In this document: positions 61,924 to 64,000 of the stretch, piece by piece
Numbering within the stretch: the first letter of the stretch is position 1
Layout of the letters: the number at the start of each line of letters is the position of its first letter
Source: an uncultured Bacilli bacterium
GTDB lineage: Bacteria > Bacillota_I > Bacilli_A > RF39 > UBA660
Direction: 5' to 3'
NCBI GenBank assembly: GCA_934149105.1
Contig: CAKPDP010000005.1
Span: 53,984 to 117,983, forward strand
DNA: 64,000 bases
Notes under the pieces: model-generated
The model's database searches: none
Told to the model about the DNA's origin: nothing
Seen by the model: the letters and a program-made list of their open reading frames with translations, nothing else
Translations under genes and position numbers: made by a program

Positions 61924-62874
61924 CTACTTATATTCAATCCTAAATAACTTTGCATGTACTACAATTCTCTTTGTTCCCGAATTAGTACAAGTCTGTAAAG
62001 TTAAAATTTTATCATTTACATCTACTCCTACATTAAAGTTATAAATAGTCCTACTGGCAATCGTTCTCACAAAAGTTTCAAACGTCTGATCTGTAAACCC
62101 AGTTGTTAAATAATATGTCTCAGGAGCAATTGTATAAACTGAAAATATTTGCCATACCGTATTAGTGGTTTCCGTTGATAATTTTATATATCTATTACTC
62201 TCCGTATTAAACCAAGACTCTTTAAGTAAATTATTAAGTGAACTAAACATTTTTCCATTAAGAGAATTATGAGCATAAATAATAGTATTTCTTCCAAAAG
62301 TTTCAAAATTATCTCTATAATCTCCAAACACCCAACCACTATAATAACTATTTTTATAAAAATCATGCGATAAATAATAAGAATTATTATCTGTCTGAAC
62401 TACTGGATAATCAACACTAGTACCATTTACCCATAACCAAGCTACTGTATCAGAATTTATTTTCTTATTTTCTTCAATATCAGCATATTTAATTTCTGCC
62501 CCCGGACTATAATAAGAATTATTATCGACTTTAACATCAATATCACTACCATCATCCAAATTATTAGATTCATCTTCTACTAAAATCTCTGTATCCTCAG
62601 TAATCCAATTCGATAATACTTTAACTCTCTCATTTTGTACAAATCTCCTCGTTAAGTAAAAAACACAAAAAAGATAAACTGATACCGACAAAATTAGTAA
62701 TATTAAAGTTCCCCAAGATTTTTTAAATTCTTTCTTAAATCTCTTATCATTCTTTCCGTTAAATATATAACAAAATCCTAAAATCAAATATTTAGGAAAG
62801 AAACTAATTACCTTCCAAATTCCTAAACAGAAATATTTTCCTAAAGTATATAAACATTTAAAAATTTTTTTCAT
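61924..62874 (-). CDS. Class B sortase
   Basis: A 316-aa transpeptidase anchoring surface proteins or pili to the wall. Two hydrophobic stretches near the N-terminus (about 8-40 and 55-75) are followed by an extracellular sortase domain (about 130-316). Class B features: VAWLWVNGTSVDYPVVQ, HDFYKNSYYSGWVFGDYR, catalytic His in IIYAHN (about 200), catalytic Cys in LTLQTCTNSG (about 294) and Arg in GTKRIVVHAKL. Start ATG 62874 has AGGTGAAT. No LPXTG or NPQTN substrate gene is adjacent. Confidence 0.92.
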   Translation of the reverse strand: MKKIFKCLYTLGKYFCLGIWKVISFFPKYLILGFCYIFNGKNDKRFKKEFKKSWGTLILLILSVSVYLFCVFYLTRRFVQNERVKVLSNWITEDTEILVEDESNNLDDGSDIDVKVDNNSYYSPGAEIKYADIEENKKINSDTVAWLWVNGTSVDYPVVQTDNNSYYLSHDFYKNSYYSGWVFGDYRDNFETFGRNTIIYAHNSLNGKMFSSLNNLLKESWFNTESNRYIKLSTETTNTVWQIFSVYTIAPETYYLTTGFTDQTFETFVRTIASRTIYNFNVGVDVNDKILTLQTCTNSGTKRIVVHAKLFRIEYK

Positions 62875-62959
62875 ATTCACCTACATCCTACATAACTTAT
62901 ACCATCTAATTCAATTATATCATATTCCTCATTATTCAAAAACATAAAACAATATTTTA

Positions 62960-62988
62960 TTGTTTAAACTTAATTTTTGTTGTATAAT
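62960..62988 (+). promoter_or_regulatory. Promoter of DUF402 gene
   Basis: TTGTTT, 17-nt spacer, TATAAT, 35 nt before the start. Confidence 0.75.
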
Positions 62989-63022
62989 ACACTTGAATTG
63001 AAGAAGAAATTGAGGAAGATAT

Positions 63023-63577
63023 ATGAACGAATTAAAAGTAGGAGATAAAGTAGAAATACATTGTTATAAACATAATGGTAAATTACATAGACAATCAGAC
63101 GAGACCACCATCATCGACATAAAAGAAGATTATATAGTATGTGGTAACAATAAAACAACTATTGTTGATAGTGACGGTTCTGTTAGAAAGACTAAAGAAA
63201 CGGCAATTTTATTCTTTTATAAGAAAAATTGGTTTAACATCATAGGTCAATTAAAAGATTATGGCATATATTATTATTGCAACATAGCTACTCCATATAT
63301 AGTAGATGAAAATGTCATAAAGTATATTGATTATGATCTGGATTTAAGAGTTTTTCCTAATGGTAGTTTTAAAATATTAGATCGTATGGAATATAAATTT
63401 CACAAAAAACAAATGAATTATTCTAAACAACTAGATTTTATTCTAAAATATGAATTAGGAAATCTAATTGATAAAGTAAGAAAAAAGGAAGAGCCTTTTG
63501 ATAAAGAAAGTTTAAAAAAATATTATGAAAAGTATAAACAGATGCTAAAGCAGGAAGAAATTAATAAGAATAAATGA
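63023..63577 (+). CDS. DUF402 protein, nucleoside tri-/diphosphatase (YgaC/Ntdp-like)
   Basis: A 184-aa DUF402-domain protein. Characterised relatives (Ntdp, B. subtilis YgaC) hydrolyse nucleoside tri- and diphosphates. Visible: the N-terminal beta region with KVGDKVEIHCYKHNGKLHR, then FFYKKNWFNIIGQLKDYGIYYYCNIATP (around residue 65) and YIDYDLDLRVFPNGSFKILD (around 102) with the conserved Asp/Glu cluster. The C-terminal helix has KKEEPFDKESLKKYYEKYK. Length matches (about 177). Ribosome site TTGAGGAAG. Confidence 0.85.
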   Translation: MNELKVGDKVEIHCYKHNGKLHRQSDETTIIDIKEDYIVCGNNKTTIVDSDGSVRKTKETAILFFYKKNWFNIIGQLKDYGIYYYCNIATPYIVDENVIKYIDYDLDLRVFPNGSFKILDRMEYKFHKKQMNYSKQLDFILKYELGNLIDKVRKKEEPFDKESLKKYYEKYKQMLKQEEINKNK

Positions 63578-63578
63578 T

Positions 63579-63606
63579 TTAGGGTTCAACCTAATTTTTT
63601 TATTTT
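63579..63606 (+). terminator. Terminator of DUF402 gene
   Basis: TTAGG / CCTAA with loop GTTCAA, then seven T. Confidence 0.75.
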
Positions 63607-63677
63607 CAAGTTTCTCAAGAGAAATTTAATAAAAAAATAGTAACAAAATGAATTAAGATGAATATATTTATATTAAA

Positions 63678-63719
63678 TATTGCTTCGTAACATCGAACTA
63701 AATTTTAACTAAAGCAATA
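63678..63719. repeat. 8-bp inverted repeat, TATTGCTT / AAGCAATA
   Basis: Perfect arms 26 nt apart in the region upstream of the right-end promoter; purpose unknown. Confidence 0.4.
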
Positions 63720-63787
63720 ATAAGGAAATAATTTAATAATTTAGCAAATAAATAAATGAATAAACTAACATAGAAATAAAAATCATC

Positions 63788-63823
63788 AACTTAAAATAGT
63801 AATAAATTCTTACTTTTTAAGTT
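63788..63823. repeat. 14-bp hairpin with one bulge
   Basis: AACTTAAAA-T-AGTAA / TTACT-TTTTAAGTT with a 7-8 nt loop. Terminator-like but without a clear T-run on the plus strand. Confidence 0.5.
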
Positions 63824-63892
63824 ACATTTTCTGTCCTTTATTTTACAAAATTCAATTTATTTCAAAAAATGTCGAAAAATCCCAAAAAAGCA

Positions 63893-63921
63893 TTGACTTT
63901 ATTTTCTGGATTTGGTATCAT
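63893..63921 (+). promoter_or_regulatory. Strong promoter, probably of an rRNA operon
   Basis: TTGACT, 17-nt spacer, TATCAT, preceded by A/T tracts like an UP element. Downstream is an untranslated leader ending GTTGAAAAACTTTG, similar to boxA-type sequences before 16S rRNA genes in Bacillota. The rRNA itself would lie outside the window. Confidence 0.6.
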
Positions 63922-64000
63922 GGATATGCACTCAAGAAAAACGGGTGTTGATAAAGCAAAGAAGCTAAGAAAAAGTTAAGAAAAAAGTTGAAAAACTTTG

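Larger units (their letters stand above)
63578..64000. other. Right-end intergenic region leading to a probable rRNA operon
   Basis: Holds the DUF402 terminator, two inverted repeats (63678-63719 and 63788-63823), an AT-rich stretch, and a strong promoter at 63893-63921. No ORF with a ribosome site is seen. Confidence 0.6.

Overview
The window is chromosomal DNA of a low-GC Gram-positive bacterium (Bacillota, Bacilli side). The evidence is a dense AT-rich gene set with strong AGGAGG/GGTGAT ribosome sites; both PolC and a short DnaE; the DnaB/DnaI/DnaD primosome set; RecU, RNase Y, long-form HPF and GatCAB; a T-box leader; LtaS and a class B sortase. TGA is a normal stop (dnaI and nth-region genes use TGG for Trp), so this is not a recoded Mycoplasma. 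The gene content and the many reduced or TGS-less enzymes fit an uncultured host-associated Bacilli lineage near Erysipelotrichales/RF39-type organisms; that placement is inference.

Layout. 0-7 kb: a membrane-anchored phosphodiester glycosidase, a mini-rhodanese, an HTH protein, a CBS-type family II pyrophosphatase, a wrecked Rpn-family nuclease gene, acetate kinase and an NrnA-like DHH phosphoesterase. 7-10.5 kb: hpf behind a structured leader, two tandem nucleotidyltransferase paralogues and a CPBP protease. 10.5-16 kb: dnaB-dnaI, a small tail-anchored protein and dnaE. 16-19 kb (minus strand): RluA-type pseudouridine synthase with an RlmI-like methyltransferase, Hsp20, a small membrane protein and an XRE regulator. 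19-22.7 kb: gatCAB plus a YgjV membrane protein. 22.8-28.6 kb: an unusual protein with a solenoid C-terminus, clpP, rny, a zinc alcohol dehydrogenase and a small membrane protein. 28.7-31.5 kb: tsaE-tsaB-rimI-tsaD and tRNA-Asn. 31.6-38.2 kb: an unknown 307-aa protein, an HD protein coupled to valS, a polysaccharide deacetylase and a LemA-like protein. 38.3-42 kb: tRNA-Lys, tRNA-Ile, tRNA-Glu, a T-box leader, a 58-codon ORF, thrS and cca. 42-47.4 kb: ypmB-like, dnaD and nth facing ponA and recU, the arrangement familiar from Bacillus. 47.5-50.7 kb: a YunB-like protein and a large surface protein. 50.7-51.2 kb: a long intergenic region with an unannotated 27-codon hydrophobic ORF. 51.3-64 kb: polC, phosphoketolase, tmcAL, ltaS, sortase B, a DUF402 phosphatase, and a strong promoter running off the right end that looks like an rRNA-operon promoter.

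How it works together. The core is replication (PolC, DnaE, DnaB, DnaD, DnaI, RecU), translation fidelity (GatCAB, TsaBDE, ThrRS, ValRS, CCA enzyme, TmcAL, rRNA modification) and envelope building (PBP1A, LtaS, deacetylase, sortase). Phosphoketolase plus acetate kinase give a fermentative acetyl-phosphate to acetate and ATP route; TmcAL consumes acetate.

The best candidate for something undescribed is the 27-codon hydrophobic ORF at 50769-50852 (minus). Its ribosome site is inside a GC-rich hairpin and its 5' leader is perfectly complementary over 10 nt to its 3' hairpin. This is the design of a type I toxin mRNA. Second is the protein at 22847-24544, with a GxGWCT-type central domain and six 21-22-residue repeats.
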